A DNA stretch of 64,000 bases, from assembly GCF_001953635.1 (NCBI RefSeq), contig NZ_MEJH01000003.1, positions 387,197 to 451,196 of the forward strand, in the 5' to 3' direction. A program made the translations under genes and the position numbers. Shown in pieces: positions 56,689-64,000 of this stretch; position 1 is the stretch's first letter; each line of letters opens with the position of its first letter. The notes beneath the pieces were generated by a model. The model did no database searches. It worked only from the letters and a program-made list of their open reading frames with translations, and was not told the DNA's origin. This DNA is from Alteromonas abrolhosensis. Lineage in GTDB: Bacteria; Pseudomonadota; Gammaproteobacteria; Enterobacterales; Alteromonadaceae.

Positions 56689-59600
56689 TTACTCCCTCTC
56701 TGTTTCCGAGTGCCAGCTGCCTCGTTGAATGCGTTCAAACCGGCCATAAATATTTTCGGCTAAACATTCAAATGCGTTAGTACATGCTTCGTCGTTGCCA
56801 TCTTCGTCAACGTCTATTACCGCTGAAACGCACTCCGTGCCCAAACAAACAACCGGACTTACGATATCTTCAATTAGAATTTTGGTCTCTGGTGCAATAC
56901 CTGTTTGCTTTAATTCTGCTGAACGGTCCGCATCGTTGACCTCTCCATCATTATTCACGTCTGTGACGGCATTACCATTAAACATACTGACTAAATAAGC
57001 GCGACTATTACCCGTAGGCGGAGCACATGCGCTTGTACTACTCACCGCAGGTACGTAGGTCGTGAAAAACACTTTGTAGTCAATAATCAGTGGCGAGGAA
57101 AGGACCTTTTCCCCATTGGTGGTTAGATTCAAATACCAGCCAGCCTTATTGGCAAATGCCTGCGAGGCCAATTCACGTTCACTTTCGTCGCTACTGTTTA
57201 GCGCATGACTAGTGGCGTTATACATGTCACTCTCATACACCGTGGTCATGAACGTGTAATTCCCACTCGAATCACGATTAAATACACCGCTGTCTTTGAG
57301 CATATAAAAATTATCTTCAACTACTGTGTCTAGCGGAGATGCGCGCCAGCCACTTCCAAGCGCAAGGCCGTAGTACAACTCGTCGCCTAGAGCGATCTCA
57401 GTGACATCCGGACCGTAGTAGAATTTACGGTTTGACTCAACAGTGTCACCACCGAAATCGGCAATGCGCGCCCCTTTGATAAAGTTTGTACCCGATTCTC
57501 CATTATAGATATCCAGTCTAAATAGCTGGCCGCCCATGTCTGCTACGTACATGTGATCGGCAAACCCATCGTTGTCTCTGTCAATGACGGAAATTCGTCC
57601 TGGAACGCTGTACGTCATAGTTGATAAGTTCAAATCTGCGTCTTCGTTACTTGCGTGCCATAAAAGGCTGCCGGTATCCGCATCGAACATGAAAACAGCA
57701 TTTCCAACAACGTCATTCGCTCGAACAGTGCGATCGTCTTGAGCGTCGTCATACCCGCCTCCTACAATCATGACGTTTTTAACCTGGCCGCCCATATTTA
57801 CTTTGGTTATGGTCGGTCTAGACCATGTTTGGCCGAGCTTAGACAGTGTGCCAGCGCCGCCCTCAATTTTGAATTTTAGCGTGGGGGAGGTTTTTTGGGT
57901 TACATCGAAAACGTAGTAATTGCGTCCGCCCCTGCGCATACCAACATAGAGATATTTACTCTCACCTACCGTTCTTAAAATCATGTCGCCATCTAAGCCA
58001 TACTTATGCTCTAACGACGACGTATCTTTATAAAAATGATGTAAATTTTGCAGAAGTATCTTGGGCATGATGGCAAAGTTCTCTTCCCCCGTTGTAGTAT
58101 CGAAGGAGTGCAGCATGCCCTGATTGGTTGCGACAAAAATAGCAGAGTCATCAGCGCCATAGTTAACAATTATCGGCTGAGAGTGAATAGGGTCGCCCAT
58201 TTGTGAACGATAGTCAGTCGTGCTTCCATCGCCGTTGCTATCTTTAACGTCCACACCGCGCGCCCATTTTAAAATGGCGTCTCTTAGTGCATCCGCATCC
58301 GTTTCATCTTGGATCGCAAGATCAACATTCGTTATGTTTGTATTGTTTTCGTGCAGTTCATTAGCGCTTCTTACAATACTGCCAGTGTCGTTAAACACAT
58401 AAATATTGCGATTTCCGCCTAAACGACTGGCCGCTCCCCCCTCACTAACCTCGCTACCGTCAGCTAGCGTCGACCAGTAGCTATGCGCATTTTCAGCGAA
58501 AAAGCCGGTTACGCTATCAACCGCATTCAGGCTGTTTTTATCGAGGATTTCATCGCCGCTCAAGCGATAACGCTTAAGGTTACCTGGCCAAATTGCTCCT
58601 TCGCTCGGCTTAAATAACGCGAAATACAATTCATCTCTATGCGTTAGACGGTTAAGTTGGTTAACGGCCACACCAGGCGAGACAAATGTTGCGTTGATGT
58701 CTTTGACCGAGCGCAAAATAGTATTGAATGCCTCAAGTAAGTCGGTGCTGTTATCAGCCTGATAGAAACCACCGCCACTTTGCAGTGCCAGTTGATTCAA
58801 GAAATTGTTGGCTGTATTGTTTGCAGCAAACCCTATAGTGTGAGTAATTACACGAGGGCCGATTACCGACGTTGAGGCTTCACTGATATTTCTCACCAAG
58901 TCTAAGCCACATTTTTCTCCCCCGCTGCCTATACAGCTTTTGCCAAGTAAGGTCTGAATTTTAGATACGCTGTGATTATTGTTCGCTTCGCCATCAGACA
59001 ATAAAACAATATGGTTATTAGTTTGACATTGCAGGTCTGAAACCGGAGAAATATAGGTGGCTGGTGTAGGGATCTGCTCATTAATACAATTACTGTCTGA
59101 CAAGTTATCTTCTGAACATCCCGAAGGCAAAATAGAATTGGCACCTGAATACGACGCCCTGTGACTTACTCGAGTGCTCCTTCTTACTGAGCTACTCACA
59201 TCACCTTCCCCCCGTTTGCGACCGTAGTCTACGTCTCTTCCCCCATAATAATTGGCGGCCTCTAGTAAGGTATCTACAATAGGCGTATACCCGTTGGCAC
59301 TTAATTCGTCAATTTTACTCATTAAGTGTTCGCGCACGGTGGCAGAAGCATTAGGTGTAGCAGAACCGTTAAATTTTACAATAAGCTTAGGCGCTTTTGA
59401 TGGCGAGTTGTTATAGGTGTGTGCACCGCGATATGACACGAATTCATCAAATATGAAAGCCATGTCGTTTCCCGATTGCCATCCTGAACGGTCGACAATT
59501 TGTTTAACAATACTGCTCACATCGGGCGTTCGATAAGTATAGTTGTTGTAAAAGTCTGGCATGGACCACGTAATACCAGAAGTTTTAACTAAGTTCCGTA

Positions 59601-60759
59601 AACGGTAGCGTCGGTCCGGGTGAAAGTCATCCGCGTCATCCTCTGCCACGCCCCTTATGCGCATGCTCGGATTTCCATACGTGGTCGTACTGTAGGCAGT
59701 AAACTCTAGATAAGCCTCTGTTACAACAGCGCCTTGTGGGATATTCACATTGCGAAACCGAACGCCTATAAAATCATTATATGAGGGGTGGAAGGTAAGC
59801 TCGCTACCTGTATTAGGATATCCGTTAACATTTTCCTCTGAGTTATCTCTTGAACTAGCCACCTGATAAATTGCTTCACCCTGTACGCAGCCCGTTGCGG
59901 TAGAGTCATCGTAAGTTACAACCAACTGTGGTGCACCGCTTTGGCCTACGTCACTGGCTCTGACTTCACGGGAGCTTGCCGAATCTGTGCTTGAGCCTTC
60001 TATTAAAATGTTAAGGTCTTTGCCACCACACCATGCCGATAAATCCACGACCTCTTGAATGACAACACTTATATCAGGTGTAGTTATCACCTCGCCCGAA
60101 GCAGGAAAGCTATTGTCAGTTGCCCACTCTATACTCATCGCAGTTTTGGCTCGCGCACTCAAATTATTCGATGATGTGGTGAATGCGGAGCTTGATGCTG
60201 ATGCTTCGGCAGATATTACAAGGGATGTGCCTGCAACATTAAACTTCTCAGAGGTAAACCTAATGCTTGCGCTAACTATTGTTGCTCCCTGAGGTATATT
60301 TAAATCAGTGAAGCGAAGCCCAGACGTTACGGTTTTCGTCCCGCTACTAAGAATTAAATCATTACTATTAGTTGTAACTACGCCATCGATTTCATGTGCA
60401 TCGTGATCATCTGCATTCGTAGATATGATTATCTCAGGACGAACCGCCTCATCTATATTCCGAACTGGGTATAAAATGGGTCCGCCATAATCAGAAAAAC
60501 GCATTAAACCTGCATTGATATTAGTGGCTGAACCAAGGGCTTCTTTTAGCGCATTTTGTACCCGCAACATTCGCGACTGATCAGTATTATCATATGCCCC
60601 CATACTTCCCGAAGAATCCATTATGAATAAAACGTTGGGATTATATGTAACAGCGTTATTAGCATTACCTAAATAGATATCGAGGTCGTCGCCAAAAGCA
60701 GAGAAACCAATGCAGCTAAAAAGCGTAATCGAAGCAAAGAAAGTAGAGAGTTTCTTCAT
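56689..60759 (-). CDS. pilY1: Type IV pilus tip adhesin PilY1
   Basis: A 1356-residue tip protein and adhesin of type IV pili. A signal peptide (1-23) precedes a von Willebrand A domain that begins PNVLFIMDSSGSMGAYDN, with MIDAS residues D48, S50, S52 and T492. Between the first vWA strand set and the rest lie two similar modules (about 119-284 and 299-465), each with a NIPQGA motif, inserted in the domain. The C-terminal seven-bladed propeller holds the calcium loop DRDNDGFAD (residues 1060-1068) like that of Pseudomonas PilY1. It lies nine bases after pilX. Confidence 0.94.
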   Translation of the reverse strand: MKKLSTFFASITLFSCIGFSAFGDDLDIYLGNANNAVTYNPNVLFIMDSSGSMGAYDNTDQSRMLRVQNALKEALGSATNINAGLMRFSDYGGPILYPVRNIDEAVRPEIIISTNADDHDAHEIDGVVTTNSNDLILSSGTKTVTSGLRFTDLNIPQGATIVSASIRFTSEKFNVAGTSLVISAEASASSSAFTTSSNNLSARAKTAMSIEWATDNSFPASGEVITTPDISVVIQEVVDLSAWCGGKDLNILIEGSSTDSASSREVRASDVGQSGAPQLVVTYDDSTATGCVQGEAIYQVASSRDNSEENVNGYPNTGSELTFHPSYNDFIGVRFRNVNIPQGAVVTEAYLEFTAYSTTTYGNPSMRIRGVAEDDADDFHPDRRYRLRNLVKTSGITWSMPDFYNNYTYRTPDVSSIVKQIVDRSGWQSGNDMAFIFDEFVSYRGAHTYNNSPSKAPKLIVKFNGSATPNASATVREHLMSKIDELSANGYTPIVDTLLEAANYYGGRDVDYGRKRGEGDVSSSVRRSTRVSHRASYSGANSILPSGCSEDNLSDSNCINEQIPTPATYISPVSDLQCQTNNHIVLLSDGEANNNHSVSKIQTLLGKSCIGSGGEKCGLDLVRNISEASTSVIGPRVITHTIGFAANNTANNFLNQLALQSGGGFYQADNSTDLLEAFNTILRSVKDINATFVSPGVAVNQLNRLTHRDELYFALFKPSEGAIWPGNLKRYRLSGDEILDKNSLNAVDSVTGFFAENAHSYWSTLADGSEVSEGGAASRLGGNRNIYVFNDTGSIVRSANELHENNTNITNVDLAIQDETDADALRDAILKWARGVDVKDSNGDGSTTDYRSQMGDPIHSQPIIVNYGADDSAIFVATNQGMLHSFDTTTGEENFAIMPKILLQNLHHFYKDTSSLEHKYGLDGDMILRTVGESKYLYVGMRRGGRNYYVFDVTQKTSPTLKFKIEGGAGTLSKLGQTWSRPTITKVNMGGQVKNVMIVGGGYDDAQDDRTVRANDVVGNAVFMFDADTGSLLWHASNEDADLNLSTMTYSVPGRISVIDRDNDGFADHMYVADMGGQLFRLDIYNGESGTNFIKGARIADFGGDTVESNRKFYYGPDVTEIALGDELYYGLALGSGWRASPLDTVVEDNFYMLKDSGVFNRDSSGNYTFMTTVYESDMYNATSHALNSSDESERELASQAFANKAGWYLNLTTNGEKVLSSPLIIDYKVFFTTYVPAVSSTSACAPPTGNSRAYLVSMFNGNAVTDVNNDGEVNDADRSAELKQTGIAPETKILIEDIVSPVVCLGTECVSAVIDVDEDGNDEACTNAFECLAENIYGRFERIQRGSWHSETERE
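59365..60405 (-). repeat. Two repeated modules inserted in the PilY1 vWA domain
   Basis: Residues 119-284 and 299-465 are alike. LRFTDLNIPQGATIVSASI in the first matches VRFRNVNIPQGAVVTEAYL in the second, and TTPDISVVIQEVVDLSAW matches RTPDVSSIVKQIVDRSGW. They resemble DNRLRE/CBM96-like beta-sandwich domains of extracellular proteins. They are encoded within the vWA domain rather than at its ends. Confidence 0.75.
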
Positions 60760-60767
60760 ATTGATAC

Positions 60768-61331
60768 CTATTGAGACGCTGGACCAAACACTGAGGCAGC
60801 TAAGCTATTCGCCACAACAGACGATTTACCCGCGACTTTTCCACAACCTCTGATGATAAACACATGGCAATTGACGTTACTCCCCCCAATTACGTTACTC
60901 GAGCCTCGGCAAGCCTGCTCTCTAATAAACGCAGTACGTGACCAACTTTTTGAAGAAGCCGCACTTTGATAGGTGCCATTGACTACGTGTCTGTCGCCTG
61001 TTGAAAGGCCGCCTTCTGTCATATATCTGTCGGTCCATTCGCCTTCATCAAAACAACTCATGGAATCGGTAGCGGGGTCAAATACGTTACCCTGCCTTGC
61101 TTCTGAAAGTGGGTCGGTTTTGCTTGGATCGGTGAGAAGAGTCTCATCTTCCGATTCGAAGAATACGCCAGCAATTGCTGACTCTGCTGCGTCGAAAGCC
61201 AGGCCACTTTGTTGCATAGAGACCGCCATCTTAGATTGAGATAAGCTGCTAGTAACCGCACTAACGCCTAAAACAGTGATTGAGAGCAACACGAGCAGTG
61301 CAAATACCATCACCAAGCCTTGCTGTTTCAT
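60768..61331 (-). CDS. pilX: Type IV pilus minor pilin PilX
   Basis: A 187-residue PilX. The N-terminus KQQGLVMVFALLVLLSITVLG has the PilX hydrophobic helix without the usual glutamate at position 5. MAVSMQQSGLAFDAAESAI is the family's second helix region. The tail has four cysteines. Its start overlaps the pilW stop by four bases (ATGA) and pilY1 begins nine bases after it, so translation is coupled. Confidence 0.92.
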   Translation of the reverse strand: MKQQGLVMVFALLVLLSITVLGVSAVTSSLSQSKMAVSMQQSGLAFDAAESAIAGVFFESEDETLLTDPSKTDPLSEARQGNVFDPATDSMSCFDEGEWTDRYMTEGGLSTGDRHVVNGTYQSAASSKSWSRTAFIREQACRGSSNVIGGSNVNCHVFIIRGCGKVAGKSSVVANSLAASVFGPASQ

Positions 61332-62188
61332 TGCGAACTCCTAACAAAATTTTTCATATTTCGAAGTGCCAGCGTTTTTGAAAACACCTGATAATAATGT
61401 GCCGTATCCATAGTTTTAGCGGCCTCATTTAACAAAGCATATTTCTGTGCTTGCGTTTGCCTTACTTCATTCTGATAGCTTTTCAGCATTAACGCCCAAC
61501 GCAACGATACAACTTGTTGATTAAGTGCCCTTAAGTCTTCTAATTCATCTGCTGTTACATAGGTAACAGCTTGTCCTTGCGAACTAGTGATGTCGCCAGA
61601 AACACCAAATTGAACCTGAAAGCTTTCCACGTTATCAAGCAATGTCACTGTTACTGGAGAAACGGTCTGCGTTTTTAACCCTCTAAGCACCCGTCCGTCA
61701 TACCCAGTACATTTCAGGGTATTGCCGCTAACAAAGTAATGGTTTACCACATGAAATTCGCTACCCTGCGCATAACCATGCTGACTACCAGTACAGTCTT
61801 CTTCACCTAACAGGCTAACCACGAGCTTGTCGCTACCGCCGCTCGTAGCTTGAATACTTCCCAGCGCAGTGTTTGTCGTAAAGTCGCCAGGTACAACGAT
61901 AGGATGGTTTTGTACATAGGCAGCCTCAGCGACAATATCAACGGACGCATCAACGTTAGCTGTCACTTGGTCGTAGCGACCCACCTCATAAAATTCTGCA
62001 GACAAGCGCCCCATTATAAATCGTCCTGATTCTTGAACTTGGGCAACGGCTTGATTGAGCTTGTTCGTCACGCTACTACTGACAAGCACTTGGATAATGG
62101 CGCCCGATATGACTAGCCCTAAGGTCAAAGTAATCATCAACTCTACAAGAGAAAATCCCTGCTGAGAGTGTCGGCGACGAGAGCTCAT
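61328..62188 (-). CDS. pilW: Type IV pilus minor pilin PilW
   Basis: A 286-residue PilW. Leader MSSRRRHSQQG is followed by FSLVELMITLTLGLVISGA. The first ATG of the frame (62212) is passed over because the ATG at 62188 overlaps the pilV stop as ATGA and has AGGA about 10 bases upstream. The rest has the PilW core (GRFIMGRLSAEFYEVGRYD). Two cysteines (EEDC and LKC) can pair. It is part of the tip complex with PilV, PilX and PilY1. Confidence 0.92.
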   Translation of the reverse strand: MSSRRRHSQQGFSLVELMITLTLGLVISGAIIQVLVSSSVTNKLNQAVAQVQESGRFIMGRLSAEFYEVGRYDQVTANVDASVDIVAEAAYVQNHPIVVPGDFTTNTALGSIQATSGGSDKLVVSLLGEEDCTGSQHGYAQGSEFHVVNHYFVSGNTLKCTGYDGRVLRGLKTQTVSPVTVTLLDNVESFQVQFGVSGDITSSQGQAVTYVTADELEDLRALNQQVVSLRWALMLKSYQNEVRQTQAQKYALLNEAAKTMDTAHYYQVFSKTLALRNMKNFVRSSQ

Positions 62189-62835
62189 AATGTGATGTCC
62201 TTGAATACACACGCGTTGCTGTCGCCTTCAGATTTGTTGCATCGAGCGTTAAGGGTGTAGGTCTGATTTCCCGAAGATGAGACAGGCCATGTTAGCAGTA
62301 CCTCTACGCGAGACCCTGCACTACAACTGTAAATGTCAGCTGTGTTGTTGTCGTCACACGATACCGATACTCTAGTTTGTGGGTTTGTTTGTACCGCCGA
62401 ACAGGATAGCGCCCACCCATCATACTCAGCCATCTGAGCTTCACTACAGGCCTGACCTTCGCAATTTGGGATCCCTGCTGGTCTTGCCAAACAATAGCAG
62501 TGATAGGGGTGTGAGGAGCCCGAACAACTTAACGTGGAAAAATTGTAGGTATCGCTAGAGAAGTAGTCATTGTTGACTACCATGCCGTCTCCCACCGTAG
62601 CTGGTCGTGCGGCAGCTCTTAAGCGTTCCGCAACCTGAGCAGCAACCATTTCAGCCTGTGTGCGGCTGATAGCGTCTTTATTGGCAAAGGAGCCTGTAAA
62701 CTGCAGTGCAGCAACGCCCAGTAAACCTACTGCTAATATGAATAAGGTAATTAAGATCTCAATAAGACCTGCACCGTGTTGTGCGCGAATATGACTTCCC
62801 CTCACTCGCTTCGTTATCACCTTTTCAGCAATCAT
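62185..62835 (-). CDS. pilV: Type IV pilus minor pilin PilV
   Basis: A 216-residue PilV when started at the ATG at 62835 (MIAEKVITKRV). The leader ends HGAG and is followed by LIEILITLFILAVGLLGVA, with glutamate at position 3. The frame is open to 62976, but the first 47 residues look unlike a pilin leader. Several cysteines occur (CSGSSHPYHCYC and others). It is the first gene of the leftward operon; a fimT is not present upstream in this set, perhaps replaced by the FimT-like genes of the rightward set. Confidence 0.88.
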   Translation of the reverse strand: MIAEKVITKRVRGSHIRAQHGAGLIEILITLFILAVGLLGVAALQFTGSFANKDAISRTQAEMVAAQVAERLRAAARPATVGDGMVVNNDYFSSDTYNFSTLSCSGSSHPYHCYCLARPAGIPNCEGQACSEAQMAEYDGWALSCSAVQTNPQTRVSVSCDDNNTADIYSCSAGSRVEVLLTWPVSSSGNQTYTLNARCNKSEGDSNACVFKDITL

Positions 62836-63230
62836 CTTTTTACGCCACATACCTAACATTACATTTGGTGTTATCACCACTGTAGTATAGTAAGACAAAA
62901 GCGTATAACTCTGGGTATCAACAGTTATTAAAACGTATAATTTTCTGTGCCCTTGTGTGGTAAACGGCGATGTCACAACTTATTTAATCGTTTCACCTAT
63001 GAAGTAGCAGTCTCGACACAGCAATTGGTGTATACCACTGCGTTACAATAGACTATTTTGGTACATTTAACAGCCTCTCGCCCTCCCACTACATTGCTTT
63101 TCCACCGTTAAGTGCAACTTGATAAAGGTATCATAATCTATTCGCAAGTCATTGAATTTGCGTTAGACAAAAGCATAAAAAAACACCGCAACGATGTGCG
63201 GTGTTTTTAAGTGTTGATAATACGATTAAT
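62836..63230. other. Intergenic region between pilV and ispH
   Basis: A 395-base region that must hold the pilV promoter. I see no convincing promoter, ORF or RNA gene apart from the terminator at 63177-63210 of ispH. Confidence 0.5.
63177..63210 (-). terminator. Terminator of ispH
   Basis: AAAAACACCGCA (63179-63190) and TGCGGTGTTTTT (63197-63208) form a perfect stem with a six-base loop. On the minus strand a T run follows, so it ends the leftward ispH transcript 21 bases after its stop. Confidence 0.9.
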
Positions 63231-64000
63231 CTAACCGACCTGCTTAACCCTAAGCTCTTTGGGAACGGCAAATTCTACATTTTCTTCGCGCCCGGCACGC
63301 TCAGAAGCTGAAACCGCGCCCCATGCTTTGAGCCTATTTACCACACCTTGCACCAATACTTCAGGAGCAGACGCGCCTGCGGTAACGCCAATATGCTCTA
63401 CACCTTCCAGCCATTCCTCTTGGATACAATTAGCATCGGCAATCAAATAGGCTTTAGCGCCAATTTTTTCCGCCAATTCGCGAAGGCGATTCGAATTTGA
63501 GCTATTCTGTGCACCAACGACCAGAAGCACCTGACAGTCTTGCGCTAGGTCGCGCACCGCGTCTTGGCGGTTCTGCGTGGCATAGCAAATATCGTCCTTT
63601 CTTGGGCCATTGATTTTGGGGAACTTAGCGCGAAGTGCGTCGATAACATCGGCTGTATCGTCTACCGATAATGTTGTCTGACTGCAATAATAAAGGTTCG
63701 CTGGGTCTTTAACTTCAAGTGTCGCCACATCTGCTTCAGATTCAACCAGATAAATTCCGCCTTCTGCACTGCTGTACTGGCCCATGGTACCCTCAACTTC
63801 TGGGTGACCAGCGTGACCAATTAAAATACATTCAGTACCTGTTTTGCTAGCACGGGTTACTTCCATATGTACTTTCGTAACTAACGGGCAAGTAGCATCG
63901 AATACCTTAAGACCGCGATTTTCCGCTTCCTTTCTTACCGCTTGCGATACGCCATGAGCAGAAAAAATCACAATGCTATCGTCTGGCACTTCGTGAAGCT
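63231..64000 (-). CDS. ispH: 4-hydroxy-3-methylbut-2-enyl diphosphate reductase, C-terminal part
   Basis: IspH is the last enzyme of the non-mevalonate pathway, making IPP and DMAPP with a 4Fe-4S cluster. The gene runs past the right edge and its N-terminus (with the first cluster cysteine) is missing. The visible part has [12 protein letters not shown] with the second cysteine, [18 protein letters not shown], the third cysteine in [12 protein letters not shown] and the [13 protein letters not shown] segment. Length and content match E. coli IspH. Dxs and IspA of the same pathway lie at 15-18 kb. Confidence 0.97.
   Translation of the reverse strand, partial: LHEVPDDSIVIFSAHGVSQAVRKEAENRGLKVFDATCPLVTKVHMEVTRASKTGTECILIGHAGHPEVEGTMGQYSSAEGGIYLVESEADVATLEVKDPANLYYCSQTTLSVDDTADVIDALRAKFPKINGPRKDDICYATQNRQDAVRDLAQDCQVLLVVGAQNSSNSNRLRELAEKIGAKAYLIADANCIQEEWLEGVEHIGVTAGASAPEVLVQGVVNRLKAWGAVSASERAGREENVEFAVPKELRVKQVG

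Noticed and set aside
62836-62976. The longer pilV start at 62976
   Set aside because: The added 47 residues lack a pilin leader pattern; the leader ending HGAG near the later ATG fits the class III signal better.

Overview
The window looks like about 64 kb of chromosome from a marine gammaproteobacterium of the Alteromonadales, most likely Alteromonas or a close relative. I infer this from gene content (sodium-type PomAB stator, a RibBX-type riboflavin gene, an ECF11/ChrR island, PilZ proteins, a large PilY1) and the moderate GC. I could run no search, so the genus is an inference. No rRNA, tRNA, CRISPR array or prophage was found. Most of the window is dense core genome. The only mobile DNA is the right end of an IS3-family insertion sequence at the left edge (1-527), next to the 3' end of clpB.

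Left part (565-18151): clpB, pgeF and rluD run leftward and bamD rightward, as in many gammaproteobacteria. A stress island follows. A LON-domain protein, an ECF11-type sigma factor and its zinc anti-sigma factor ChrR run leftward. Facing them is a five-gene operon (NTF2-like protein, short-chain dehydrogenase, FAD amine-oxidase-like enzyme, DUF1365, cyclopropane-fatty-acid-synthase-like methyltransferase). This is the arrangement of singlet-oxygen/organic-peroxide responses that remodel membrane lipids. I see three candidate sigma-factor boxes with the same 18-base spacing. The pomAB stator genes, with a candidate FliA promoter, and xseB-ispA-dxs complete this part.

Middle (18380-52198): a long leftward set of glyA, nrdR, ribD, ribE, ribBX, ribH, nusB, thiL and pgpA makes riboflavin and phosphorylates thiamine phosphate. 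The ribBX product has lost the zinc cysteines of GTP cyclohydrolase II. Two intergenic inverted-repeat structures lie in this set. Next come lpxD, ettA, two PilZ proteins around radA, serB/ytjB, a TatD-family hydrolase, pdxH, the era-rnc-lepB-lepA block, and the rpoE-rseA-rseB-rseC envelope-stress operon facing nadB, with a visible sigma-E promoter. A maoC-like gene with ygfX-sdhE, then ygfZ, a SlyD-like isomerase, glnB and nadE follow.

Right part (52614-63000) is the most distinctive. Two sets of type IV pilin-like genes meet tail to tail. The rightward set is a FimT-like gene, then an operon in the order of E. coli ppdA-ppdB-ygdB-ppdC, with one extra pilin-like gene on the opposite strand. 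The leftward set is pilV-pilW-pilX-pilY1-pilE. PilY1 has two repeated beta-sandwich-like modules inserted into its von Willebrand A domain, and EF-hand-like calcium loops recur in products of both sets. The window ends inside ispH.
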